64,000 nucleotides of DNA, taken from NCBI GenBank assembly GCA_030549335.1, contig CM060188.1:3658001-3722000 (forward strand), read 5' to 3'. The notes under the pieces were generated by a model, which was given only the letters and a program-made list of their open reading frames with translations, was not told the origin of the DNA and did no database searches. The translations under genes were made by a program, and so were the position numbers. How positions within the stretch are numbered: position 1 is the stretch's first letter; every line of letters begins with the position of its first letter. The stretch comes from Pontederia crassipes (lineage: Eukaryota > Streptophyta > Magnoliopsida > Commelinales > Pontederiaceae). Below, in pieces: positions 46,280 through 60,100 of the stretch.

Positions 46280-48950
46280 TGCATAATACCATCTGTTTAG
46301 TTCTTGTGATCACAATTTATAACACACCCTACCAAGTCAAGATTATCTTTTATTATATACTCTTTTTTTTTGTGGCTTATGCATGCCACATTAATTCAAG
46401 ACATGTCTTTTGCAACATTCTCCCTTAAAGCCTGTTAAGTAATCGCACATCATCATGCATAAATATTTTTTATATCATAAGTAACATCCTTCCACTTACG
46501 CAGAATACGTAACATCCAGTCAATTTAAGTTCATGTGTTTCATATATGTGGGATTAACCTAAGATATGTCTTTTACATTACCATGCACAAAGACCCATAC
46601 GGAGTGCATCTGATATCATATGTAATATCCTGACCCACATGTCATATTTGCTCACTTTCTATTGGTATTGAGTTCTCATAGACTGGGCGATATTGCTTTT
46701 ATAATTTATATTAATTAGTAAACAATTCATATTTTTTATGAAATTAAACTTTTAGATATTTAACTTATAGAGTCCTGATTTCATCACAATAAATTTAGAA
46801 ACTAGTACCATGTTCTATTCCAAATTTTATCTTGGCAGACGTAATGATGTATGAATAAATTCGTAACTTTCTGCATAACATTTTTGGATGATTTCAATCG
46901 CGTGTGTCATGTATACTCGTTACTTTGATATTGGGGGACATGTTTTGATAAAATTGTGCAAACTAAGGTATAAGCAAATAATATCCTGCGTAAGTGCTAA
47001 AATGTTATATATGATATTAGAGTTACTTCGTATGATTATTGTACATGGTGGGATGTCACCACTCTAAGATTACGTTGTGTGTCATAATAGAGGACGAATA
47101 TAAAAGGCATGCCTTGAATTAATCAACATGTGCATAAGTCATGAAAGAAATATTGTATATATGTGATAACATGAACTTGATTTGGCAACATCCATTTTGA
47201 AGATTTAAAGCGGATACTATCCTAATAAGTAAAAGAATGTTATAATATTAACATAATACCCTCGAACAAAGTTTATGCGAATCCAAGCTCCAACACTCGA
47301 TGCTACAAAGCCCATGTCTTAATTAGCAACATCAAAAGGAATAGAGGTGGTCATAGCTAAGGTGGGACTGTACCCAATTCCAAATTCACCATAATTTCTC
47401 TCTTTTATATTTTTTTACATCCAATGATATGTAAGATAATTTCAATATTTTTATTTTTAGAAATAAAAATAGTTTAAACATATTTAGATATTTTTTTATT
47501 TTTGAAATACTTTTTTGGGTATTTTAAAGTCTTTATACATGATATTGTTTGCTTTGTGTTTGGACTCACAATTTTCTAACACGTCACCATATCAAAGTAG
47601 TGCAACAGATTATTGTTTCTTTGGATTTTTATACTCAGCAAGATACTATCCACTTTGTCTTTGTGTTCACGATAATTTAAAACATACTATTAAGTAAAGT
47701 CATCCTCTCATATATACTCAACATCTCTTGTATGACTTGGGTATGCAAGATTAATTCAAAACATATTTTTTGTATATTTCTCTCATTGGGAGATTTAATG
47801 TTCTTATTGAATGGTTGCATATCCTCATCATGCACAAAGATGCACACAAAGTGACTCTAATATAATAAATAACATCATTATACTTGCTTTAATCTATGCA
47901 TGATATTGTTTGCTTTGTGTTTGGTCTCACAATTTTCTAACACGTCAACATGTCAAAGTAGTGCAGCAGATTATTGTCACTCGGGACTTTTATACTTATG
48001 AAGATACTATCTGCGTTATATTTGTGCTCACAATTCTTTAAAAAATCCTATTAAGTAGAGTCATCCTCTCATATATCCTCCATTTCAAGACCCTAAACGA
48101 AGTACTTAAGACTTATGCATGTGAAATTAATTCAAAGAATAGTTTTTTTTGTATATTTCTTCGGAGACTCAATGCCCTTATTGAATGGTTGCATATCCTC
48201 ATCATGGATAAAGATACACACGAAGTGACTCTAATACAATAAATAAAATTATTACACTTGCACAATATTATTTGTTTTAAATATTGGCCCATACAATTTT
48301 ATCAAAATGTGTCCTGTCAACTCAATAGTACATTATCAACATTTTTTTTGAGACTTGTGCATGTGAAATTAACTCGAGATATACAATGTTGCATTTTTCT
48401 CCTTTGGGGACTCAGTGATCACACCATGCACAAATGTTCACGTGGAGTGAATTTGATTACATATGTAACATTTCGATCAATGCGTGATATTATCCATTCT
48501 GGACTTTGGCTTGTACAATTTAATCGAAATGAAGCTCAATGATTTATTACTTATCATGGTCTTTGTTCTATATATAATACTATCCACTTTGTCATTGGGC
48601 TCATGCATTTCTAATGCATTCGGTCAAATCAAGGTCATGTTTTTATGCATATACATCATTTCTCTTATGACTTATATATGTGGAACTAACTCAATGTATG
48701 CCACTTGTATCTTCTCCCTTTAGGATACTCAAGATCATCATTGAGTGAACACACATCACAATACATAAAGATACATGTAAGCTGATTTTGATATTATATG
48801 TAATATTCTTGCATGTTTAAAATATATCTTCTCTTGGCATGCATGATTTCACCAACATATTCCCTCCATATTAGAGTGGTGTAATAACCCATTACTCCTT
48901 GGGATCCTTGACATGATACCATTGTCGGCACCCCGTATTTCCCACAGGGC
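46280..48950. repeat. Decayed tandem array of TRIM elements
   Basis: Repeated minus-orientation matches to the TRIM at 36 kb. Interior plus LTR segments recur near 46.43, 46.58, 47.78, 48.17, 48.41 and 48.72 kb. Two well-aligned units start at 47538 and 47899 (period about 361 bp). One copy near 46.92-47.25 kb is in plus orientation, with its PBS decayed to TGATATTAGAGTT. Nearly all differences from the intact TRIM are C-to-T or G-to-A. Each unit carries extra LTR-like sequence not present in the 36-kb copy. No coding capacity. Confidence 0.7.
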
Positions 48951-51900
48951 GCTAGGGATGAGCTCTTGGGATGCGAAACACATGATGCGTGTGAACCAAA
49001 CACAAATGAATAAACACCTCAAAAGAGGAATTTAAATAGTGGTTATAATTTCAGCTCGATTAAAATTTTAATTTAAATTTTTTATAAACTTTTTTAAAAT
49101 GTAAAGTTTACCTTTTAAGATAAAAATTACTCAAATTAGTCTATAAAGTATAGAGGTTTGCCATTTGATTTTTTATTTAATTTCTAAGCATCTCGTATTA
49201 CTTTTTATTTCAAATTTTTCACATATTTAATTTTAATTATCAACACAAACAACATTTTATTTTAAAATAATCAAAATTTTTATAGTAAAATGATATTTTA
49301 AAAATATTAATATAAAAATAAAAAATATCTTATATTGGTTATTATGAATATAAGATGCATATAGAAATAGGTGTAAACTATATCTTTATATTTGTTTTTA
49401 TCATTTTGCAGTTATACAGTTTTTATTAAATTCACAATCAAATTTTTATGCGCTAATGTTTGATCAATATCATCTAATCATATTATTATCCGTTAATTAA
49501 AATACTAACTTTATATATCCGAGCTTATGTCATTAATTAAATAATAACTCAAAAAATATAATTAATTAGAAATAGCATTTTTAGTCGAGGCTATTGATAT
49601 GTGACATAAAGATAAACTTGTTTGGTAATTAACTAATGAAGGAGTGGTATGGTGTGGTGAGAGATGGAGTGGTAGAATTTGATTTGTCATTAAAAAGATC
49701 ATTTTTGGATGTTAAGTTATAAAAAATAATGGTACGAGAAATGTGAGTTTTATTTACTAAAAAAATATTTTTATCTTTTATTATATATAAATAATTTATA
49801 ATATTTAATGAGTAATAAATATTTATTACTTTATCACTTAATTTATTTTTCTCTTTTATTTTTTGTTTTGCTTATTTTCTATTTTTATTATATTATTTAT
49901 TTTTTAAATTATTTTATTCATCTATTTTTTAAAATAAAAAATAATTGATATATATATATATTCAAATAAAAGAAAAAGATAATTTATCAACAAGAGAGGG
50001 AAAGAGAGGGATGGTTTAATTTGGTAACAAGAAAAATAATTTTATTTGGTGATAAAAGAGGGGTTATGGATTAATTTGGTCTAAATTTTTTTTTTTCATT
50101 CCACCAATAAAAAACATGATGCTCGAATGACTTAACTATTTCACTCCATTCATCTTAACTTAAATAAAAAATATAACCAAACATGCTTTAACTAATTTCA
50201 TTTCTTCATATTCCACCCCACCTTTCAAATTCCTCAATCTAAACAAACCCTTACATATTCCATCCCATCCTTAGAATTTTTTCCCATTAAATCCCAAATC
50301 CAAGAAAAAATGGAAGTTATTTTTTTCTCCTCCATTCAGAAGAAAAAGAAAGAAAATTCTAGAAAAAATGAGGTTAATTCAAACGCATCTAAACATAACA
50401 AATCTGAATTGGAATGAGAGAGTATAGATCATAGCATAGAACAATCTTAAAAAATACCATTGCCTACCGCATTGAATTGCACTAGATATTAACATGAATA
50501 TATATATATATATATATATATGGTTTAATGAGGTGTTGAACGCTTTACATATGAAGCGCGTGTCAAGCGACTTTACTCATAATTTACATATGAATCGTCC
50601 GATCGTGATCCAGTGGTAGAGATGGAGGTGCTTGTCTGATTGCGATCGCATGGCCGGAGATTCTCACAAGATTTTCAATTCTTTTGTTTTTCATATGGCT
50701 CGTTCTCCCGCTCGATTCTTTTTCTCCTTTTTAAATCTCTCTCCTCTCTCGCTCATGTGCGTGGATTTGACGATCAAAGGACTTCTCCGGCGATCGCGAT
50801 CGTGACCGCCCAGCGTTTTCAAGCCATCGCCAAACCCTTTTAGGTAGAAGATGGAAATTGATTTATGATATATCAAGTGCATATCATATTTAATATTGCG
50901 TTATGAAATTAATTTTCGTGCATAATTTTTTTATCGGTATATGCCAAAAATTTCTGAGTTCTAAGCAATTTGATTATTATATGTAATCATATTGATGATA
51001 AGTGGTCAGTACAATTTGAAAATTGCAATATACATGATATATATATATATATATAATTATATATATATATATGCACATATAATAAGTTAAGAGTGTCGCA
51101 TGCATGTTTCAACATCTAGAATTTAGAAATTTGAAGCCAATTTTATTGACGGATAAGATTCAATGGCATGGTCGAAATAGTCATCTTGTTTTCTCTGAAG
51201 CCATTAAAACCACGTGACTGAATTGGAATGAGCTCATGGGAAGAGCGGACACGTGTTAAGTGGCGGATACAATTGTCTCGTTGTTATTGTCACGCCAAAA
51301 TAGTTGCTATCACTCCTTGAAGTAAATATTTTGACCATTGTACCCTTTTTCGTGCTGTTATTTCCAAAATATCGTTGTCGCGCGTTCCAAAAGACATGAT
51401 AACTACTGATTATTTTTTTAAAAAAAAAAGACTACAAGTTTGGTACTCGTATGACCTTTAATGGTTATTCCTTTATCACATGTAAAAATGAATACATTTT
51501 AGCAAAATAATCATTTACTTTGGTAATGCATAAATTAGAAGATAACTTCTACTTCTTAATTTTTAAAAATTATTTTCTTCTTATTACATTATGTATTTAT
51601 ATGTACAATTTAATGGGCGAAAGTAATTCAAGTCAAATCAATATTTTATCTGAAAATTTATCTATTATTTTTTAATCAATTCTTAAATTAGAAAATACAC
51701 CTTGAGATTATTAAAAAAAAATAAAGATCACTCTCCAAGATTTTTTAATGATATTTTTTAGATCCTACTTTTTGGATAATTATATTTTAAAATATATATA
51801 ATAATCAGAAATAATATAAATATATTTAATTTTATAACTAAATATAATTAAAATTTCAGTTTTTAATGTAACAGAAAAATATGAAATTTGCTAATTTCTT

Positions 51901-53117
51901 TTAATTGCGATTCTTTGAACCTGCAATAACTTATTCACCCATAATGTAGTCCATGTGACCATCATATTAAAAAAATAATTAAAATTAAAAAATAAATGGC
52001 AGCAATTTTGTAAAAATGCTGCCACTACTCGTCGACCCGAGAGGACCGTGGTCCCTTCCCCTATCATTGCATGCTAAGCATAATGAAATTTAAGAATAAT
52101 GAAACCATATGAATATTGTAATATAATAAAAAAGGATTTGTTGAAAGTAAGAAAATCATATGAAAATTAGTCACTTATTTTCATAACATTAGCAATAAAA
52201 ACAAATTTGAGGCAAAGGATAAAATTGTCAAAAAAATTAGTTAGAGGAATGGTTTGGAGTGGTAATAAATATATTATTAGGGACAATACACACGAACCTA
52301 ATAAAGAGATGGAATTGACCATGTCCGTTCGATGGTCATCATTGCAATTTATTGTGGTGGTGGGAGAAATGATATGATCATATCACACTGTTCTTAAAAG
52401 AAAAATTATCTACATTTAAGATCCTTCTTTATCTCTTTCTTAATTAGTTTTATTTTATTTTACTTTTCATTATTCCCTTAACTTCAATTTCAAGATCAGC
52501 CTACATTTTCTTTTTATGTTTTTTATTTTATTTTCATAATTCTCTTAATTTTTATTTGAAAAAGTTAATTATCTCAAGTTACTTTGCCTTCCATTTTGTC
52601 CTAACTCATGTGATAATATCGAAATGTTAATCTTCCTTCTATATCGGTATCTTTGTCCCCGAGTTTATGTTGGTATTCACCTCTCACCATTTACTTTGTC
52701 TCCCATTTAATTTTTTTAAAAAAAACTAGTAATTTTAGGTCTACATATTGCGAATAAAGGAACGAAAAAACACAATTGAAATGTAATTATGGTGAGCTAA
52801 ATGGCTCATTTCTCTATTTCCTCACATATGTTTCCTCTCACTAGAAATAGTATTAAATATTAATCTTGATCACACGATTCCAAGAAGCTTTAAATGAATC
52901 TTTATTCTTTTTGCGATTTTTTTCCATTAGTCTTTTAATTTCTATTTGAAAAATAGCTCAATAGGCACCATCGAGATCAACCTTTTATCTTTTTCTTTTA
53001 TAATATTTCCATTTTTTTATTATTTTCTTAACTTCGATTTGAAAAATTATCCTAAGTTAGCTTGACTCTTTACTCCCATTTTACCGTAATTCATATGCTG
53101 GTGTCAAAATATGTTGC
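48951..53117. other. AT-rich intergenic DNA
   Basis: Very AT-rich, with no convincing gene in 4.1 kb. TA microsatellites lie at about 50499-50521 and 51037-51072. A slightly GC-richer patch at 50590-50850 has open frames of about 65 codons that I do not recognise. Confidence 0.4.
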
Positions 53118-53533
53118 TAGGGGTGCCTGACTAAGTCAAAAAACTTATTCGACTTAAAAAATTAGAGGTCACAATATGATTTAGCATAATTTTTAATAAA
53201 TTAAAATTTATTTACTAAAATTAAAGTCCCATTCAAAAAAAAAAAAATTGTAAGAGCTCGTGGAGCTCCTTTTTATTTATATAATTAATATTTCATAATT
53301 ATTTTATTATATTTATAATATTTTTGATAAAATTTCATACCTTTTATTGCATTATCGAACTCTAATTTAATAATTTCAATTTTTAGTAATATATTTTATA
53401 TTTAATATAAAAATAAATATTTTAAAATTATTTTTAATTTATTATAAGTATTTTAAAATATAATTATATAAAATTAAGACCTAAAAAAAACTATCGGAAA
53501 AAAATTATCTAACCCCAATTGCTTTCACCCCTA
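53118..53533 (-). mobile_element. Short hAT-like element, second family, copy 2
   Basis: Left end TAGGGGTGCCTGA, right end CTTTCACCCCTA. It is related in reverse complement to the element at 14235-14654. The flanks TATGTTGC and TATGTAGG match at 6 of 8 positions, consistent with an old 8-bp hAT-type target duplication. AT-rich interior with no gene. Confidence 0.55.
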
Positions 53534-54169
53534 TATGTAGGTCCCATTTCCTTTGTTTTTTTATTGTATTCTCTCTCATCACTTACTTTCTCTCGCCATG
53601 TTATACATTTAGTCCGATCCGATCAATAATTAGCTGAATCAATGTCCAAATGATTAGAGTTATTCCAATCAAATTCAATCAAAATCCGAAATCAATCGAT
53701 CGATCTGACGAATTTAAGAGATCCGATTGAATTAAAATGAAAATAATTAGGTAAAATTTTTAATTTTTAAGATGCATTATTGTACATATGTACACATATA
53801 CGTTTAAAATTTATGCTTCATTTTCTCATTGTATCAACTTATTTTTATTTATAATGATGAATTTTTTTATCTTTTTATGTAACTATTTAATTGACACTTG
53901 TTTTATTATATTATTAGACTTATTAAACTATTTTAGTTTACTTTATTATATTTTAATTTATTTATTATGCATCTTACAAGGCACTAAGAGTATAAGAAAA
54001 AAATATTTATCATATTTTATTCTTTTTTATTAACTTATATTCTTTAGTCCGACCATTCGAGGACCCCATCTAATCAAATTGACATAATCTGAATCGATGA
54101 TCAAGTCAAATTTAGAGGATTGATCTCTTGTTTAAAATAATAATAACTATTAATTTCATGTTGGCAGGA
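53534..54169. other. AT-rich intergenic DNA
   Basis: GATCCGA-type words at both edges (near 53610 and 54050) around an AT-rich core hint at another short non-autonomous element. I cannot define its ends. Confidence 0.3.
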
Positions 54170-55120
54170 CATGTTGCGGCTAAAGAAGCAGAAAAGGCAC
54201 AATGATATGATTTTGAACTCGAAATGGAACCTAAATTTACTGATGTATTATTTTTCACCAAATTTAGTGGATTTGGACCCAGGCTATTTAGGTATCCCAA
54301 CTGCAAAGTTTATGTATAACTTTATTATAAGCCTCTTGCGCCACCTAGGTTTGTTGGATAATCTGGTTGGAAAGAAATTTGGAGCAACAATGTTCCTCCT
54401 AACATTCAGGTGTTTATGTAAAAATTGACACAATCACCTTCCCACCAATTATATGCTTTATAAGTTCAATTATAATTTTGTCTCCTCTTGTGTTCTTTGC
54501 GTCAGTTCCACGGAAACTAATGGCCACTTCTTCTTTGAATGTTTTATCTACTTGGGTTGTTTGAAATATGTTTCAATCTCAAACTGACTTCTCATTGGTT
54601 TTATGGATTCGTGGACATCTGGTGATTGAATTCATGAAGGTCACCAAATCTCTTCTCCCTCTTCTTGCGCTCAGTTTCAAACTATTTTTGCTTTAATCTT
54701 GTAGGGGATTTGGAAGTGGAGAAATGATGTTCATTTTTGATCTAATTAGACAACCTCAACTTTGGTCTGATCGCAAGTGTGGCTTCCTATAATGCGTTGA
54801 TTTCAATCCAGTGTCGACTTAGAATTGAGAATTTCATTTTGGAGACAAATTCCGCGAGCACTGTGGCGATCATTAATAGAAATTCTCCTTGCACGTGGCG
54901 CATTAGGAACACTATTAGTGATATCTGGGCTGCTTGTGCCATGTTATATAATTTTGTATGTAGACACTATGAGGCCGACATGTTAGCTTCTTTTGGTCAT
55001 CAATCGAAAACCTTTTTTTTTTGGGAGGATTCTCCACCTCCGGAATTTCTCTATAACTTGTACTTGAACAATATTCCTTTTGCTCCTTAATGCAATCCTA
55101 AAGTTTCTTAAAAAAAAAAG
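54170..55120 (+). pseudogene. L1-type LINE relic (zinc-finger RT tail and RNase H)
   Basis: Fragmented frames show the zf-RVT-like region with Cys/His spacing (VSSCVLCVSSTETNGHFFFEC near 54470-54545) after a frameshifted upstream part. An RNase H-like domain follows (ALISIQCRLRIENFILETNS, STVAIINR, then the EADMLASFG block, 54779-55090). Several stops and frameshifts break it. A short A-run at about 55111-55120 may be the original poly-A tail. This C-terminal domain order is typical of plant L1-clade LINE open reading frame 2. The 5' part is absent. Confidence 0.65.
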
Positions 55121-56288
55121 GAATGCAATTAAGTTTAGTGCCTATTCCACCACATAACTTGGCTTTTCCTAACGATAATAAATATTAATTCGTCAATTCT
55201 ATGTTACAAAAGAGGAAGAGGGCACATTGCAACATATATTATCAGGAGGTTGGTGTTAAGCAGCTCCTACTACTTTAATTAAAATTTTAAATATATTTTT
55301 TTTGTTAACGTAGCAAATCAAATTCATCATAAGACGATTTGATATTAAATTAGTCGAACTTAATGATAAACTCTAATCTATAATCAATGTGCACATTAGT
55401 GCTGACGTAGATTAGACGATTCACACTGTCTTTCGAATTAGTAAGGTGGCAACTGGAAAAAAATTCCCAAATTGGTAATATATGTCCATCAAGAAGATGA
55501 AAGACTTCATTTGGCATTTCATGTTCCCTTTACACGAGTAATTGAATTTTGCTAAGATGTTATGCAAGGTATCAACAAATATATAATGGTATATGTGCAA
55601 TCGCTTATTGAGATGAATGATGTCAAATGTCGCAAGTTGCTTTGCTACTTAATAAGAACACGATGAGATGATATATTTAACAACGTCTCCTGTTTTAATT
55701 CATTTGAATGTGTCAGATCTCTTTTGTGTCAAATTTCAACAACATTTTATTTGTTTGGCCATCACGTTCGTTAATGATCAAAGTTATTATATTTAGAAAT
55801 CACATTTGAAGGAAAGCAAGAGACGCAATTTTCGAGTTCTAGAAGAAACTTTTTTTTTTCTATATCAATATTGTAAAATAATTTGAGACTTTAAGACTTT
55901 AATATTGTAATAAACATTGCCAAATCACTGAGTATAAAAATGAGTTTTGGACCTTAATTAATAGCTCATACTTTTATTTTAGCATTTTTTGAAAAAAAAA
56001 CATTTCATAATAACTTAAAAAAAACATTTTATAGATTCCATTTTATAGTGTTGAAGTTGTGCTATTAACATTCAGCGATTCTAGCACAGAACATAACTCG
56101 GCTATTCAATTATGTAGACCTATCATTGGTTGGATGGTGTCTATTTATAAACACTAGCGAATATTAATAAACAAAAAGGGGCTTTGTTTGGACCAAATTT
56201 TAAGTTCTATGGAAAAAAAAGTTTAAAAATATTAACATTAATAACTAATTGCAAACACAGAAATTAAATTTGAAAAACGTTATAGTTC
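55121..56288. other. AT-rich intergenic DNA
   Basis: No gene or recognisable repeat. Confidence 0.4.
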
Positions 56289-56339
56289 ATGAGGAAGGAT
56301 CGAATGTCATCCGACGACCCTTTTTTTTTCATTTTTTGT

Positions 56340-56810
56340 GTTAGATCGCGCGCCTCCGCACCCTTCTCCCCGTCCGCCTCCGTCTGCTCCATCCTCCCCG
56401 CCCGCCTCTGCTCCCTCCTCCCCAGTCGCCGGCTGTCGCATCCTCGCCCTCACCATCTCCGATCGTCTGTCGCGACGCCGCCTCTTCCTCCTCGACGCGT
56501 CCAACGTTGTCGCCGCCTCCTTCGCTTCGCCCTCGCCCTTGCTCTCCTCGGCGCCTCCAACGCCGTTGCCGTCGAGATCGACGCCGTCATCGCCGTCGCC
56601 GTCGAGATCGACGCCGCTGCCACCCTCGCCCAACGTCGTTGCCACCTCTGTTGCGCCGCCGCCGCCTCCACTTCGCCCTCGCCCTCACTCCAATGTCGAG
56701 ATCGATCGTCCGCTGCGCCTCAACCGCCACCTCCGTTACGCAATCGTTGTCCTCGATGCCCGCCTCCGTTCAATCTCGGCCTTCCAAGACACCATCGACG
56801 ATGAAGATTA
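56340..56810. other. GC-rich low-complexity island upstream of ETFB
   Basis: A CCTCCGC/GCCGTCG-rich patch, open in several frames at once, with Pro/Ser/Arg-rich translation and no domain. It contains a 30-bp internal repeat (GCCGTCGAGATCGACGCCG occurs twice near 56567-56625). It could be a transposon untranslated region or an unknown transcript's first exon. It resembles the island at 15.56 kb. Confidence 0.35.
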
Positions 56811-56836
56811 AAATGTCAAAAAAAATACGCACCGTC

Positions 56837-56881
56837 GGATCTCAATCCGACGGCCCAAGGGGATCTCAATCCGACGGCCCA
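56837..56881. repeat. Short tandem direct repeat
   Basis: A 21-bp unit beginning GGATCTCAATCCGACGG occurs twice with a 24-bp period, about 310 bp upstream of the ETFB start codon. Confidence 0.8.
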
Positions 56882-57188
56882 GGCGCGCTCCGCAGGCTGC
56901 TTAGCGCCTCTTTCCTCATAGTTCATTATCTTTATTTGAAAAACTTGTGAAATTTATCTTTATTTTAAAATTTGAATTGGATAATCTCATTAGACTACTT
57001 TGGTAGGTAACATATAACTGTTAAAGATTTAAAAATGGATTTATTTATGTAAAATGCTGCGGCGGAGTAGAAAACGTGACGCATCGGAATACAACAAACA
57101 CTTCTTGCAAGCGCTGCAACTCTCGCAGGTCTGGTTCTTATCTGCCACATCGCAGCAGCAGCAGCGGAAGCAGAAGGGGAAAGCAAAG

Positions 57189-60100
57189 ATGAAGGTGATG
57201 GTCGCCGTCAAACGGGTCGTCGACTACGCCGTCAAGATTCGCGTGAAGCCCGACAAGGTACGACCGCCATTTGCTCGCTCTCTTGGTCCCTTCCCCCTTC
57301 TCTCTTCTCCTCTCGGCCTTGCGTCAACTAACGGGCGTCAATCGTCGTCGGCCGGCGCCAGACCGGCGTGGACACGAGTGGCGTCAAGATGTCGATGAAT
57401 CCCTTCTGCGAGATCGCCCTCGAAGAGGCGCTCCGCATCCGGGAGTCCGGCGCCGCCGGGGAGGTCATCGCCGTCTCCGTCGGCCCGGCTCAGTGCGTCG
57501 ACACCCTCCGCACCGCCCTCGCCATGGGCGCCGATCGCGCCGTCCACGTCGATGCCGGGAGCGCCCCGGTACTCCCGCTCGCCGTCGCCAAGATCCTCCG
57601 CGCACTCGTACAGGTGGAGCAGCCGGGCCTGTTGATCCTCGGAAAACAGGTAATTTGATCGAATTTTTCTTTTTGTCTGTCTCTGCATAGAAAATTTTCG
57701 AATTCTCTTAATTTTTTATCGTATATTTACTAGGTTTAAATTATGTGAATTTTGTATTTGGTTCTTAGGTTGATTTAGGAAGTAAATTTTGGTTTAGATT
57801 TTTATTTAACAAATTTACATGTTGAGCATTTTAATTTGGGGAACACACATTATAGTATATCTCAAAGGAATTGCTAAACGAAAGTTAGAGTTAGAGTTAA
57901 CTACTAACAACCAAGCATAACTGAATAAGATTTCAATCATTTTGCAACTTAGTGATACCTGAAATCTTTGGCTTTTTTATTTTATACTTTCAGCTCTGTG
58001 CTTATAGAGTTTTGGCTATGTAGAAACCACTGGTAAAAGGAAAAGTTCTATGCTAACTATTTTCTCGATAAGACTAAAGGACTATAAGCATGAGTCGGGC
58101 ATACTTTACTTTGCTGCACATCATGTTGAAAAGTATAATCAATTGGGGGCGAGTCAATTCATCCAACTTCACCGGGATAAGCTATATGAATATTCCTCTC
58201 TGCTTGAACGTATGTACATAGATTCTTGCATTTCGTCTATCCTTAACCTACTTATCCCTTTAAGGATTCATAGTATAAATGTTTACTGGTCATTTAAATT
58301 TCTGCACGCATTCGTTTTCATGATTGTTTAGCTCCAGCATGCAACTTTTAAATTTGAGGATCTGAAGAACAATTTGTGTTTTTAATTTCTCAATGTATGA
58401 AACTGCTTCAACTACTTCACCTTTCTGGCGTTTGCTCTTCCATATGTCCTTTATAGCAATATGCTTTTCCTAACTGCATATGGTGCATAATCATCCTACT
58501 AGTACAATTTTTTATTCTGTTCGCTTTCAGGCTATAGATGATGACTGCAACCAAACAGGGCAAATGGTAGCTGGACTGCTCAAGTGGCCTCAGGGAACCT
58601 TTGCCTCAAAGGTCAGGCGTTATATACACATTTCAGTTTCTCTAACCTTCTCTATTGTATTATCACTTGATAGATCGGGTGACATTTTTTCGGGCCCAAG
58701 TTGCTCTTTGTCACAATCGCTTTTCTCTTATTAAATGCACTTGTTTGACGACTTATCCAAGTTTAGCTCACTCACATAAGCACAGTCATGTTTCATAAAA
58801 TTCTGGATCTAGTTAGCAATTTTTTTAAAAAAATGCATAGCATCATGTTTAATGAAGAAAGAAGTTCGGCATTTAATTCTGTTGCTTTAAAAGATAAAGT
58901 GTCTTCAAACAAACCCAATCATGCGCAATCATACAACAACAACAACGACAAAGCCTTATCCCACTAGGTGGGGTCGGCTACATGGATCACAGGACGCCAT
59001 TCCGCTCTATTAGTAACCAAACTTTTCGGTATATTATTCACCAATAGATCTTGCTCTATTAGTTCACCAAGTGTCCGCCTTGGCCTCCCTCTCCCTTTTT
59101 TAATCGGACTCCAGATTATTTGATCTACTCTTCTTACTGACGCATCTAATGGTCTTCTCTGAACATGAAAATCATACTGGCAATAATTGTGAACAACCCT
59201 TGGAGCTTCCTGTAAACAAATTAGAAGCGCACTAAGATAAAACTAAATTTAAACAAGGCACTTATGATTTTATAAGTCTTAATTCATTTGGAAGTCATCA
59301 TTAAGACTGAAAGATCATTTGGTGCACAGAAACTCTGTCAATATATCAGTATTACGAAATATAGTCGTTAGTGGAAGACATTGTAATTTGTGAAGTTGTT
59401 ATCTAATGAAGTCTTAAACCTGCATCACTGCCATTTACTTAAGGTATCTACTATGAGAGTTCATCATGTTCTAGTTGATAACCCCATAATGTATATTCAA
59501 TTCCTGGAAAGCTTAAATTTAGATGCCTCTCCTTACTGCAGATTTGTTTCTAAAAAATGTTGCATTGAAAAGTAGGAAATTATTAAAAATGATAGACAAT
59601 TTGATATCTAGTTTAGGGTTCTAACAATCCTTTACCTTTTTTTCTGTAGTTTTTTTTGGTTTAAAAGTGTTGGTTGTAAACTGTTGTCCTAAGCGATGTA
59701 CTGAGAAATTGTTTCTCTTCGATAAAAATACACCCTTGATGTAGATTTTACTATCAAGCCATAACACTACCTCATTTTAGTTGATCTTTTATTGCTCATG
59801 TGAATGAATTAGAAACTCATTTATTTTGTAGGCATTTTATCTACAGTTGTTTTTACCTCTTTTTTGCTGATCAATCTTGTTGTAACGACGGTCTTTCATA
59901 TGTAAAAGAAACTTTTTTCTCATCTTTTTTTCTCCATTAGGTCGTAGTGGACAAGGAAAAAAAAGAAGCAACCGTGGAAAGAGAAGTTGATGGGGGCCTT
60001 GAGACAGTGTGTCTGGGTTTGCCAGCTGTTATAACGTAAGCTTTGCTGATATGTTAATCTCTTTTTTTTTATTTTTCTCATTCTTTTCCATTGTCTAACA

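Noticed and set aside
46280-48950. Possible CRISPR-like array
   Set aside because: Plant context, 361-bp period, and clear homology to TRIM LTRs.
50600-50660. tRNA-like A box (CCAGTGGTAGAGATGG)
   Set aside because: No matching B box or cloverleaf could be traced downstream.
53788-54033. Hydrophobic 81-codon frame
   Set aside because: Phe/Leu/Ile/Tyr-rich product of AT-rich DNA; no signal or family features.
56289-56950. Overlapping 140-170-codon frames on both strands
   Set aside because: GC-rich low-complexity DNA open in several frames at once, with Pro/Ser/Arg-rich products and no domain.
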